From assembly GCA_003523945.1 (NCBI GenBank), contig DOFS01000604.1, forward strand, positions 1 to 7,280: a stretch of DNA of 7,280 nt, written 5' to 3'. The translations under genes were made by a program, and so were the position numbers. Positions within the stretch are counted from its first letter, which is position 1; every line of letters starts with the position of its first letter. This document shows positions 1 through 5,731 of the stretch, in pieces. Under the pieces are notes generated by a model. That model saw nothing but the letters and a program-made list of their open reading frames with translations, ran no database searches and had not been told where the DNA came from. The DNA comes from Nitrospiraceae bacterium. Its GTDB lineage: Bacteria; Nitrospirota; Nitrospiria; Nitrospirales; UBA8639.

Positions 1-821
1 AGGGCAATGCTTGCATGCGGAAAGTGTTGGTAGGCTGGTTCAGAAAACAGACGCATAAATGCCGTGAGAATGAGCGGTTCAAGTTCGGCCTGCTCCATAT
101 CAAACGTGAGAGAAGCTGGCAGGGTCTGCGCCAGGTCCAGGATCGCCCGGAGGCGAGGGGCAACCCCTGCGTAACTGCCCTCGGGGTCAATCGGGTCTAA
201 TTGCGAATAGAGGGCTGAGAGTTTGATGGACAGATTGATCCTGGGAAGAGAACCGAGATGATCCGTTTCCAGCAAAGGTTGGTGATTCCAATTTTGGATG
301 ACTTGATGTAATTGAGTCAGTGTCTGAAGGCATCGCCTGTGATAATGATCAGCTTCCTCTTCACTGACCGTGGCTTCTCCAAGCAAATCAAGTGAACACG
401 CACATCGAGCCTGCCACAGGTGAGTGAGGGTTGGGACAGCCTGTTCGACTGTCTCTCCTGCCATGAAGGTGTACGCCATTTTCAGGAATTGCCGTCGCAA
501 TAGCCGTGTTCCTACTTGAGCCGTGAGGGGATTATTGGAAAAATGGGTGAGAAGCCACTTCAGGGGACCAGGGAGGGACGGCAGGTCTTGAAAGTATTCC
601 TTCAGGATACGCACAAATTGTGCGTCAGTCTGGAGGGAAGGAAGGACGTCAATGAAACGGAACAGTTGGACTTTAAATTTTTCATCACGGGTACCCCAAT
701 CGAGGAGGAGAGATGTCCACCAGCGGTGATCCCAGAAGCCAGGCGAATGGTGATGTGCGCGTTCGACCAAGGTCTGTCCAAAACGCCGGACGTCAGATTC
801 TAATGAATCATGCGCAATCAT
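1..821 (-). CDS. putA: Proline dehydrogenase (PutA-type), N-terminal part, cut by the left edge
   Basis: Reading leftward from the ATG at 821-819 gives 273 uninterrupted codons up to the window edge, so the 3' end is missing. The protein is the flavin-dependent proline dehydrogenase that oxidises L-proline to pyrroline-5-carboxylate. Motifs visible: MAGETVEQAV (about 120-129), matching the conserved V-T-G-E-T block of PutA; SLDLLGEATVSE (143-154), where the Asp of D-x-L-G-E-A is an active-site residue in the family; NLSIKLSALYSQ (196-207), strand beta of the FAD barrel with its conserved Lys; and FDMEQ (240-244). There is no ribbon-helix-helix DNA-binding domain at the N-terminus, unlike E. 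coli PutA, so a regulatory role is unlikely. Whether a P5C dehydrogenase domain follows cannot be seen. The start is supported by GGAGG eight bases upstream. A TAAAAT -10-like hexamer (846-841) precedes it but has no recognisable -35, so co-transcription with the gene upstream is possible. Confidence 0.9.
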   Translation of the reverse strand, partial: MIAHDSLESDVRRFGQTLVERAHHHSPGFWDHRWWTSLLLDWGTRDEKFKVQLFRFIDVLPSLQTDAQFVRILKEYFQDLPSLPGPLKWLLTHFSNNPLTAQVGTRLLRRQFLKMAYTFMAGETVEQAVPTLTHLWQARCACSLDLLGEATVSEEEADHYHRRCLQTLTQLHQVIQNWNHQPLLETDHLGSLPRINLSIKLSALYSQLDPIDPEGSYAGVAPRLRAILDLAQTLPASLTFDMEQAELEPLILTAFMRLFSEPAYQHFPHASIA

Positions 822-903
822 TTTTTTGCCTCCTTCATTCATTTTACACCTTTTCGGAGAATGAGGAAGAGGGATGAAGGAGGGACAAACCCGGAGAAAA
901 AGT

Positions 904-2070
904 TCAGGAGCGGCAAGTCGAAAGACGTTTTCCTGAGATACTGCCGTGGGGGCCGAGGGAGTTTTTGAATGTGCCTTCCAGGTGAGTGTCGTTATTGCTG
1001 AGGAGCAGGCTATCTTCTTGAACGCCCTGTGGGAAGGTCCATTTGAGAAAGACCGTATCCCCGTGGATCTCAATGGTGGTCGGGGCAATTTGAGACGGCG
1101 GAGACTCGTCAGGGGGTGAAAATGTGAGGGTCATTTTACGATCCCCATGATTTTGGTGGTTATGGACTATCCATCGCCAGGTTCCGCAAAGGCGCGTGAT
1201 GTCAAATTTGGTCTGTTCTTGTTGTTGTTGCCATTCCTGAATAGTGTGCCAGGCTTTCCACGTTGTGGCATATGCCGTGGCTTCAAGCTGGACGGCATGG
1301 GTGAGAAAGTTCGCTCGGAACATAGGTAAAAGCCTGGTCTGGATATAGTGTTGCGCATAGACATCACGAATGGTTGAGGAGGACGTTCGCTGGGTGGCCA
1401 GGTGATCAGATGTTTGCCAATACTCAAATAACCTGTCCTCAATGCCTTTTGGCCCGTTCTCTTTGAAAATGCTGATCCAGGACAAGGGACTTTCTTCATC
1501 CCAATCCTGGTAGGTTTGGTCGTAATAGAAGGCAAATTTAGCAAATTCGTTATCCGGGGGAAGAGTGTGAGAAGGTGTGGTGTGGGACCAGGCAGATATT
1601 TGTTGGTAGAAATCAACAACCGGCCCCAGTGTTTGGAGAGTAGGGTGTTTCAGGATCCATTGAAGTTGCGCTTCGCTAGGGAGGAGGTCGGGGGATGATG
1701 GAAGAATGGTTGTCGATGACTGAGCAAGGATTTCGCGAAATGTTTGTGCATGGGTGGTGGCAGCCAAAGATGCTAAGTAGCTTGTGATGGCCTCCTTGAT
1801 CTCTGCTGTAGGCTTCATTGATGATCCCGATTCTGATTTCGATTGTATGGGTGAGCTCTTTGTCTCTTTAACAGTTGTGGAATGAAAGAAAGCTAAGGCT
1901 TCCTCATCAGAGGCAAGCTGAAGAATTTGTGCACGGTGTTGTTCCAGGAATGACCAGGGAAGTCTGGTTGATTCCTGGGTGGCGAAAGCAGAGGAAAGAG
2001 AGTAAAACATAAAAATTTGCACGCCAATAAAACAAAGGATCGACCATCTATTTCGATTGGCATGCCACAT
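904..2070 (-). CDS. Exported protein of unknown function with C-terminal beta-rich domain
   Basis: I do not recognise this 388-residue protein. I chose the ATG at 2070 because GAGG lies nine bases upstream; a TTG five codons earlier (2085) has no usable ribosome site. Residues 1-30 form a signal peptide: basic WHANRNRW, then a hydrophobic stretch, with likely cleavage after A-F-A (30/31), so the protein should reach the periplasm or beyond. Residues 31-285 are mostly helix-like, with a Ser/Thr/Lys-rich low-complexity patch (about 48-70) and a Gln-rich helix (QEWQQQQEQ) just before the last domain. Residues about 289-388 look like a small beta-barrel or sandwich beginning C-G-T-W-R-W and containing LEGTFKNSLG. 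It has one Cys at its start (295) and one near its end (386), possibly a disulfide. No catalytic motif is visible. It sits 89 bases after the hydrolase-like gene and 82 before the proline dehydrogenase gene, same strand. Confidence 0.8.
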   Translation of the reverse strand: MWHANRNRWSILCFIGVQIFMFYSLSSAFATQESTRLPWSFLEQHRAQILQLASDEEALAFFHSTTVKETKSSPIQSKSESGSSMKPTAEIKEAITSYLASLAATTHAQTFREILAQSSTTILPSSPDLLPSEAQLQWILKHPTLQTLGPVVDFYQQISAWSHTTPSHTLPPDNEFAKFAFYYDQTYQDWDEESPLSWISIFKENGPKGIEDRLFEYWQTSDHLATQRTSSSTIRDVYAQHYIQTRLLPMFRANFLTHAVQLEATAYATTWKAWHTIQEWQQQQEQTKFDITRLCGTWRWIVHNHQNHGDRKMTLTFSPPDESPPSQIAPTTIEIHGDTVFLKWTFPQGVQEDSLLLSNNDTHLEGTFKNSLGPHGSISGKRLSTCRS

Positions 2071-2159
2071 CAGGGTATTCCTCAAACCTTGCGGTCGCGA
2101 TGGTGGGGTAAGAAGTAACGAAGGCTATCAGGCCTGTGTTTCGACATTCAATTTGGCGC

Positions 2160-2981
2160 TTATGGGGTTTTGTTGATGATCCTGTTAATGAAGTCTATCG
2201 AGGTTTGCAGTGTTTTTTCCAGATCAGACGCCCGGTAGGCCGGAGTGCTACTCTGCCAGAATTCATCAGAGGCTTCAGGATAAGTTTTGACTTCTACTGT
2301 TTTTCCAGCCTGTTTGGCCGTTTGGCAGAACTGGTCCTGTTCTTCTGCCGAATTGAGAACGCTCTTCCCTGGCGTCTGGAGTAAAAGGGGACAATACAGG
2401 CGCTGAGCCAATTCAGCGTCGGTCGGCAACGTGGCACAGATTGCTACGGCGGCCTGAAGGCGACGCCGAAGTGCGGCAGTTTTGATGGCCAGGGACCCGC
2501 CCATTCCAAAGCCGATCACGGCATGGGCGTTTCGGGTAGTTCTTTCCAGATTTGTATCTTCGGTCAGATTGGCGTTGAGAAACTCAAAGCTGGCGTTAAT
2601 ATCTTGTAGGACTTGTTGTTCATTGACTCGCTCCATTAAGGCGTCGGCGACTTCAGCGTTGGCCGTCACCATTCCACCCTGTCTCCCGTATAAGTTGGGA
2701 ACTAAGACCACATATCCTTGGCAGGAGAGGCCTTTGGCTAATTCTTGAATGTGAGATGTCAGCCCATATCGGTCATGCAGGACTACCATGGCCGGCAATA
2801 TTTTATTGGCCTCTTGTGGGGCGAATTGAATACCCTCCACCTGCGGCCCTTTAGGGGGGCGTGTGTCGGCATAAGGATCCACCATGTGGTCTTTGTGAGT
2901 TTCAAAAATCCCCGAACTATTGAATCGCACAAGGGTATATCCAATTTGTTCAAGGTCATAGGGAGTGGTGTGTTGGGTCAT
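2160..2981 (-). CDS. Dienelactone hydrolase family protein, catalytic triad lost
   Basis: This 273-residue alpha/beta-hydrolase-fold protein belongs to the dienelactone hydrolase family. Family landmarks are present: HDRYGLTSHIQELAKGL (69-85; usual form H-E-x-F-G-L-x-x-H-I), YVVLVPNLYGRQGG (90-103; usual P-D-L-Y-G-R-x-G), GFGMGGSLA (157-165) and a C-terminal aromatic/Tyr helix. The three catalytic positions are all changed. The nucleophile motif G-F-C-x-G-G reads G-F-G-M-G-G (Gly159). The Asp of G-E-x-D is replaced by Val208 in PGKSV. The His of G-A-x-H-G-F is replaced by Asp239 in EASDEF. I therefore infer a non-hydrolytic binding or scaffold protein, or a different chemistry. No signal peptide is seen, so it is probably cytosolic. 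Two in-frame ATGs exist (2987 and 2981). AAAGG lies only two bases from the first but eight from the second, so 2981 is preferred. It is driven by the promoter at 3062-3091. Confidence 0.88.
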   Translation of the reverse strand: MTQHTTPYDLEQIGYTLVRFNSSGIFETHKDHMVDPYADTRPPKGPQVEGIQFAPQEANKILPAMVVLHDRYGLTSHIQELAKGLSCQGYVVLVPNLYGRQGGMVTANAEVADALMERVNEQQVLQDINASFEFLNANLTEDTNLERTTRNAHAVIGFGMGGSLAIKTAALRRRLQAAVAICATLPTDAELAQRLYCPLLLQTPGKSVLNSAEEQDQFCQTAKQAGKTVEVKTYPEASDEFWQSSTPAYRASDLEKTLQTSIDFINRIINKTP

Positions 2982-3061
2982 CAGCATAGCCTTTGGATAA
3001 GAATGAACACCGCAGCACGAAATGAAAATTTCTTTGAAATTTCAATGGGTAAAGTCGGACC

Positions 3062-3091
3062 ACTATATCGGTGGTTTCTTTGGCCTGTCAA
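3062..3091 (-). promoter_or_regulatory. Sigma70-type promoter of the hydrolase-like gene
   Basis: On the minus strand a perfect -35 TTGACA (3091-3086) is followed by an 18-base spacer and TATAGT (3067-3062). Transcription should start at about 3055-3056, giving a leader of about 75 bases to the ATG at 2981. The hexamers are among the best in the window. An inverted repeat (ACCAC, 7-base loop, GTGGT; 3059-3075) is centred over the -10 and could be an operator, though five base pairs is short. Confidence 0.65.
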
Positions 3092-3210
3092 TCAAGCATC
3101 TCTTGTTCGGAGGCACGAAGCCTTGGCCAAAGATTCTCAGCGGGTTTGCCTTCAAGATGAATGATGTAATTGAAAAATTTTCTCTGGTGATAAGGGGCAA
3201 TCCATGTCAA
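3088..3210 (-). CDS. Possible small gene of about 40 codons
   Basis: In the space upstream of the hydrolase-like gene one minus-strand frame reads like protein: it contains WIAPYHQRK, then NYIIHLEGKPAENLWPRL, and ends RASEQEMLD before TGA (3090-3088). It is hydrophilic and rich in Trp, Tyr, His, Glu and Arg, with ordinary codons. This is unlike the random shadow frames around it. The only usual start in frame is TTG at 3210, with no Shine-Dalgarno. An ATG at 3203 is in another frame and would join this one if the CCCC run (3198-3195) were one base shorter, giving a start M-D-C-P-Y-H-Q-R-K. So this may be a genuine small gene with a poor start, a gene broken by a one-base change, or the remnant of a longer gene. 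I do not recognise the family. Its stop codon lies inside the -35 box of the next gene. Confidence 0.4.
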   Translation of the reverse strand: MTWIAPYHQRKFFNYIIHLEGKPAENLWPRLRASEQEMLD

Positions 3211-3426
3211 TATATTCTTATTATGCTGGGTACCAATTTAGAATGATGGGGATCTCTGAATTTGAAGAGGAAAATGATCCCAATTCCATTCACGAAAAAA
3301 AATCATGCTATGGTGGGCTTCTTTTTTTCGCTATTTCCAATAAAGCCAGATGAGTCTGTTTTCCAGAATAGCTGTTTGTCCTAACCAATTTTCTTCTCAA
3401 ATCCTAGAAAAGTTCATTAGGGAATA
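3211..3426. other. Intergenic stretch without a convincing gene
   Basis: Between the possible small gene and the promoter at 3427 I see no supported coding region on either strand. A plus-strand frame from 3246 (MGISEFEEEND...) has no ribosome site and ends after about 35 codons. The stretch is AT-rich and contains one long-armed inverted repeat, listed separately. On the minus strand TTGGTA (3235-3230), 16 bases, TATATT (3213-3208) is a weak promoter-like match that could serve the small gene region. Confidence 0.4.
3293..3330. repeat. AT-rich inverted repeat with 9-base arms
   Basis: CGAAAAAAA (3293-3301) and TTTTTTTCG (3322-3330) are exact inverted copies separated by 20 bases. The stem would be almost all A-T, so it is a poor intrinsic terminator, but the two tracts are in phase by about three helical turns and could bend DNA. 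A short CAT-GCT-ATG hairpin sits inside. It lies in the divergent space between the hydrolase-like and lysine-rich genes. Function is unknown. Confidence 0.4.
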
Positions 3427-3456
3427 TTGCCAATGTATTGGTTTCTGGTGTAAGAT
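3427..3456 (+). promoter_or_regulatory. Candidate promoter of the lysine-rich protein gene
   Basis: TTGCCA (3427-3432), an 18-base spacer and TAAGAT (3451-3456) each match the sigma70 consensus at four positions. Start of transcription would be at about 3463, leaving a leader of about 50 bases before the ATG at 3514. The position is right for the gene, but the match is only moderate. Confidence 0.4.
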
Positions 3457-3513
3457 CCGGCCTGCAGTGGAATGTCAGAAGGTTCGAGGTCGGGAAAAGG
3501 AAAGGAGTTAAGC

Positions 3514-4023
3514 ATGGAGCGGCGAGTGACTTCCCATACGGAAGAAGAAGAAATGAACCAACGCCGTCGCCTTCTTACGCTTGCACGGAAAGGGGATCAA
3601 AAGGCCGTTGAATCCTTATTTGAACTGTATCAAGTGCGGGTTTTTTCAGGAGAAGCCCTGAAAAAAAAGAAGCTGCCCTCGTTTCCCTTGCCAACTCAAG
3701 CAGGACCTTCGGGGAAAGGCTCGGGGAAGGGCGTGAAGAAAATTGGAAAGTTACCCAAATCCTCTCCATCCGAAACGGTGCCTGCATCCACCGCTTCGAA
3801 ACATCCTCAGGATTCAAAAAAGAAGGCGGGATTGCCCTCAAAGGAGAAGGGGAAGATGAAAGGGGAAAGTCCATCCGTGGAGAAACCTCTAAAAGCCAAA
3901 CCTCCCTCTTCCAAACAGGGTAGTCCTAAAGCTGGAAAGAGTAAAAAAACTGTTTCCGTTTCTAAGGTCAAGCCGAAAAAGTCTTCTTTGTCTGCCAGAC
4001 CAGCCCGGGCGAAGAAAAAGTAA
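3514..4023 (+). CDS. Lysine-rich protein: ECF-sigma-like N-terminal helix plus histone-H1-like disordered tail
   Basis: The ATG at 3514 is chosen because AAAGGAG (3501-3507) lies six bases upstream; an in-frame ATG at 3472 has no such site. The product has 169 residues. After an acidic HTEEEE patch, residues 15-46 (RRRLLTLARKGDQKAVESLF, then ELYQVRVFSG) strongly resemble the first helix of ECF sigma region 2 (L-L-x-x-A-x-x-G-D-x-x-A-x-x-x-L-F-x-x-Y-x-x-R-V). The fold stops there: no rest of region 2 and no region 4. Residues 50-169 are low complexity, with about 33 Lys in 120 residues plus Ser, Pro and Gly, ending ARPARAKKK, like bacterial H1-like or AlgP-type tails. I infer a nucleic-acid-binding protein, but neither DNA nor RNA binding is shown. 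An A8 run (3661-3668) marks the start of the tail. It ends 40 bases from the convergent ClpS-like gene, with no clear terminator between. Confidence 0.75.
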   Translation: MERRVTSHTEEEEMNQRRRLLTLARKGDQKAVESLFELYQVRVFSGEALKKKKLPSFPLPTQAGPSGKGSGKGVKKIGKLPKSSPSETVPASTASKHPQDSKKKAGLPSKEKGKMKGESPSVEKPLKAKPPSSKQGSPKAGKSKKTVSVSKVKPKKSSLSARPARAKKK

Positions 4024-4063
4024 CTGTGGCGAGTGGTGCGGCTCCGTCGTGCGATGTGGGAAT

Positions 4064-4369
4064 TCAGTAACGGACTTCCACACGCAATCCGCCGGCTGCG
4101 AGCTGCTTGCCGATTAGATCCGCATTTTTGATGGCCCCTTGAAAGACCGTGGCACTTCCGTGATGGTCAATTTGCCAGGCTAACTCAAAGGCTTTTTTCG
4201 TAGTCATTCCCGGAATAACCTGACAAAAGAGGCCGACGACTTGTTGGTACGTATGACAATCACAATTGAACACCACGACTTCGGCTTCGAAATCCTTTCC
4301 GGTGCCTATGTCGGTGGTCTCTAGGGTTTCGGGATTTTTTACGATCCCACAGACAACAGGGTAGAGCAT
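4064..4369 (-). CDS. ClpS-like N-degron adaptor, Cys-rich variant
   Basis: This 101-residue protein has the ClpS core fold in sequence outline: AEVVVFNCDCHTYQQVV (29-45), a helix, then AFELAWQIDHHGSATVF (60-76) and a final GLRVEV strand. ClpS delivers proteins with destabilising N-termini to ClpAP. In E. coli ClpS the degron amino group is held by N34, D35 and H66. Here the loop reads N-C-D-C-H-T-Y, keeping the Asn (35) but with Cys at the next position, and the His position appears to be Asp68, with His69 and His70 following. From memory, a D-H-T-Y-type loop and Asp instead of His also occur in the divergent ClpS of other phyla, so this may be a paralogue with another specificity. ATG 4369 is chosen over an in-frame TTG at 4384: neither has a Shine-Dalgarno, but the promoter at 4375-4403 should start transcription at the ATG. 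Confidence 0.8.
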   Translation of the reverse strand: MLYPVVCGIVKNPETLETTDIGTGKDFEAEVVVFNCDCHTYQQVVGLFCQVIPGMTTKKAFELAWQIDHHGSATVFQGAIKNADLIGKQLAAGGLRVEVRY

Positions 4370-4374
4370 CCCGC

Positions 4375-4403
4375 ATTGTAACAATGGAGTAGAGGTCTCT
4401 CAA
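4375..4403 (-). promoter_or_regulatory. Near-consensus promoter predicting a leaderless ClpS-like mRNA
   Basis: On the minus strand TTGAGA (4403-4398), a 17-base spacer and TACAAT (4380-4375) match the sigma70 consensus at five of six positions each with ideal spacing. Only the five bases GCGGG separate the -10 box from the ATG at 4369, so the message should begin at or within a base or two of the A of the start codon. That fits the absence of any Shine-Dalgarno. Confidence 0.6.
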
Positions 4404-4491
4404 GTGAATGGTTGAGTAAATGGTCTTTTTAATGCAGCCCAGGCAGAGAAAAAAATCAGGCACAAAATTGCCAGAGAGCTGGGGCAAAGAA

Positions 4492-4520
4492 TTGTCCTGG
4501 CTGATCAAGCATGACAGAAT
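4492..4520 (+). promoter_or_regulatory. Candidate promoter of the epimerase gene
   Basis: TTGTCC (4492-4497), 17 bases, then CAGAAT (4515-4520) preceded by an extended -10 TG (4512-4513). Transcription would start near 4527, giving a leader of about 93 bases. That leader contains a weak GCTGG/CCAGC pairing (4541-4545 with 4564-4568). The match is moderate and no better site was found upstream of the gene. Confidence 0.35.
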
Positions 4521-4619
4521 AGATGCCGAAGAAAACGGGTGCTGGTCTGAACCGGCATGTGGGCCAGCGTGAAATGATGTTTTAAATATGAACGCTCTAA
4601 AAAACATGAAGGAGTATTC

Positions 4620-5642
4620 GTGGGAAAAACGATACTGGTAACCGGTGCCGCCGGTTTTATTGGAAGTCATGCGGTGGAAGCACTAGTCAGACGGGGAGAT
4701 CAAGTGATTGGGCTTGATAATCTGAATAATTATTATGATCCTATTCGGAAAGAGAAAAATCTTCGAGAGGTGACCGAGCATGCCCAAGCTGAAATGTGGC
4801 CTGGCACGTTTCAGTTTCTTAAGGGAGATATCCGTGATCGAGATTTGATTGGACATCTTTTTTCTGATCATCGCTTTGATGCTGTTGTCCACTTAGCAGC
4901 GATGGCCGGGGTTCGGGTGTCCATTGATGACCCCGGACTGTATTACGATGTGAATGTCATGGGGACCCTGGCCTTATTGGATGCGTGTGTGGGAAGGATT
5001 GGTTCACAGGAAAAACGTGCCTCTTCTCCGACGTTTGTGTTTGCATCCACGTCTTCTGTCTATGGCAATACCAAGACCATTCCCTTTGTTCCGGAGGACG
5101 CGTGTGATAAACCACTTGCCCCGTATGCCGCGAGTAAGCGAGCAAGTGAATTGTTAGGGTATACCTATCATCACTTGTACGGGCTGGATTGCACTGTGTT
5201 TCGATTTTTTACCGTGTATGGTCCGCGAGGCCGTCCCGATATGATGGCCTATAAAGTATTGGATAATATATTCACCGGCTGTGAGGTCCCCCTCTATAAT
5301 AATGGGAAAATGCACCGAGATTGGACGTATGTTGAAGATATTGTCAGTGGGCTGGTCGCGGCGGTTGATCGTCCTATGGGATATGAAATCCTGAATCTTG
5401 GACGAGGTGAACCCGTCCTCCTTGTCGACTTTGTCAAAGGCATTGAGCAATTAGCAGGGCGTGCGGCGCAGCTAGTTCCTGCGCCCATGTTAGATGCCGA
5501 TATTGCTTACACCTTTGCCGACATCTCCAAGACTCGCAAGCTATTGGGGTATAATCCCCAAACCTCTGTGCCCGAAGGAGTCGCGAAATTTTGGGCTTGG
5601 TACCAATCGGAGATTTTGCAGGCGCCTGCCTCAAAGCCCTAA
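4620..5642 (+). CDS. NAD-dependent nucleotide-sugar epimerase, UDP-glucuronate 4-epimerase type
   Basis: The 340-residue protein is an extended short-chain dehydrogenase/reductase that should interconvert a UDP-sugar at C4, most likely UDP-glucuronate and UDP-galacturonate, in the cytosol for surface polysaccharide synthesis. Seen in order: the NAD-binding TGAAGFIGSH (8-17); GLDNLNNYYD (31-40), whose Asp33 contacts the NAD ribose and whose N-x-Y-Y-D is usual in this subfamily; HLAAMAGVRVS (91-101); STSSVYG with Thr144 at the catalytic Ser/Thr position; YAASK (169-173), the Tyr/Lys pair; FFTVYGPRGRPDMMA (196-210), the G-R-P-D-M motif typical of UDP-glucuronate 4-epimerases; and a substrate-domain RDWTYVEDI (233-241). 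Length is normal for the family. The start is GTG at 4620, with AAGGAG five bases upstream. The exact sugar is an inference; GalE-like or other UDP-hexuronate activity is possible. It is monocistronic: its own candidate promoter and a strong terminator enclose it. Confidence 0.88.
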   Translation: MGKTILVTGAAGFIGSHAVEALVRRGDQVIGLDNLNNYYDPIRKEKNLREVTEHAQAEMWPGTFQFLKGDIRDRDLIGHLFSDHRFDAVVHLAAMAGVRVSIDDPGLYYDVNVMGTLALLDACVGRIGSQEKRASSPTFVFASTSSVYGNTKTIPFVPEDACDKPLAPYAASKRASELLGYTYHHLYGLDCTVFRFFTVYGPRGRPDMMAYKVLDNIFTGCEVPLYNNGKMHRDWTYVEDIVSGLVAAVDRPMGYEILNLGRGEPVLLVDFVKGIEQLAGRAAQLVPAPMLDADIAYTFADISKTRKLLGYNPQTSVPEGVAKFWAWYQSEILQAPASKP

Positions 5643-5697
5643 CCTCAAATTTCTCAGCCCTGAATTCCTTTCCATCCTTCCTGCATGTTCCTCCGCT

Positions 5698-5731
5698 ATT
5701 CCCCGGTTCGACCGGACCGGGGAATTTTTTT
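5698..5731 (+). terminator. Rho-independent terminator after the epimerase gene
   Basis: A 10-base-pair stem (ATTCCCCGGT, 5698-5707, with ACCGGGGAAT, 5716-5725) with an 8-base loop runs directly into seven T residues (5725-5731). It lies 55 bases after the epimerase stop codon. There is no matching A tract on the left side, so it acts on the plus strand only. Confidence 0.92.

Noticed and set aside
516..803. Plus-strand frame of 95 codons at 516-803
   Set aside because: It lies wholly antisense to the proline dehydrogenase coding sequence, whose conserved motifs are unmistakable.
831..881. Inverted repeat TCCTTCAT / ATGAAGGA around the start of the proline dehydrogenase gene
   Set aside because: Eight pairs with a 35-base loop, partly made of the Shine-Dalgarno itself; too weak to claim as a regulatory hairpin.
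1167..1619. Minus-strand 150-codon frame inside the exported protein gene
   Set aside because: Overlaps the longer frame that has a signal peptide and a ribosome site; its own composition (Pro, Arg, Thr) is that of an out-of-frame shadow.
3022..3246. Plus-strand open frame of 74 codons beginning MKISLKFQW
   Set aside because: No ribosome site, composition not protein-like, and it lies antisense to a good promoter and to the more convincing small ORF.
3246..3353. Plus-strand frame starting MGISEFEEEND just after the previous stop (TGATG overlap)
   Set aside because: The overlap looks like translational coupling, but there is no ribosome site, the upstream frame is itself unsupported, and the end runs through the A and T tracts.
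4260..4670. Minus-strand 136-codon frame across the ClpS-like start and the epimerase start
   Set aside because: Runs through the divergent promoter region and into the epimerase start, and is in the wrong frame for the ClpS core.
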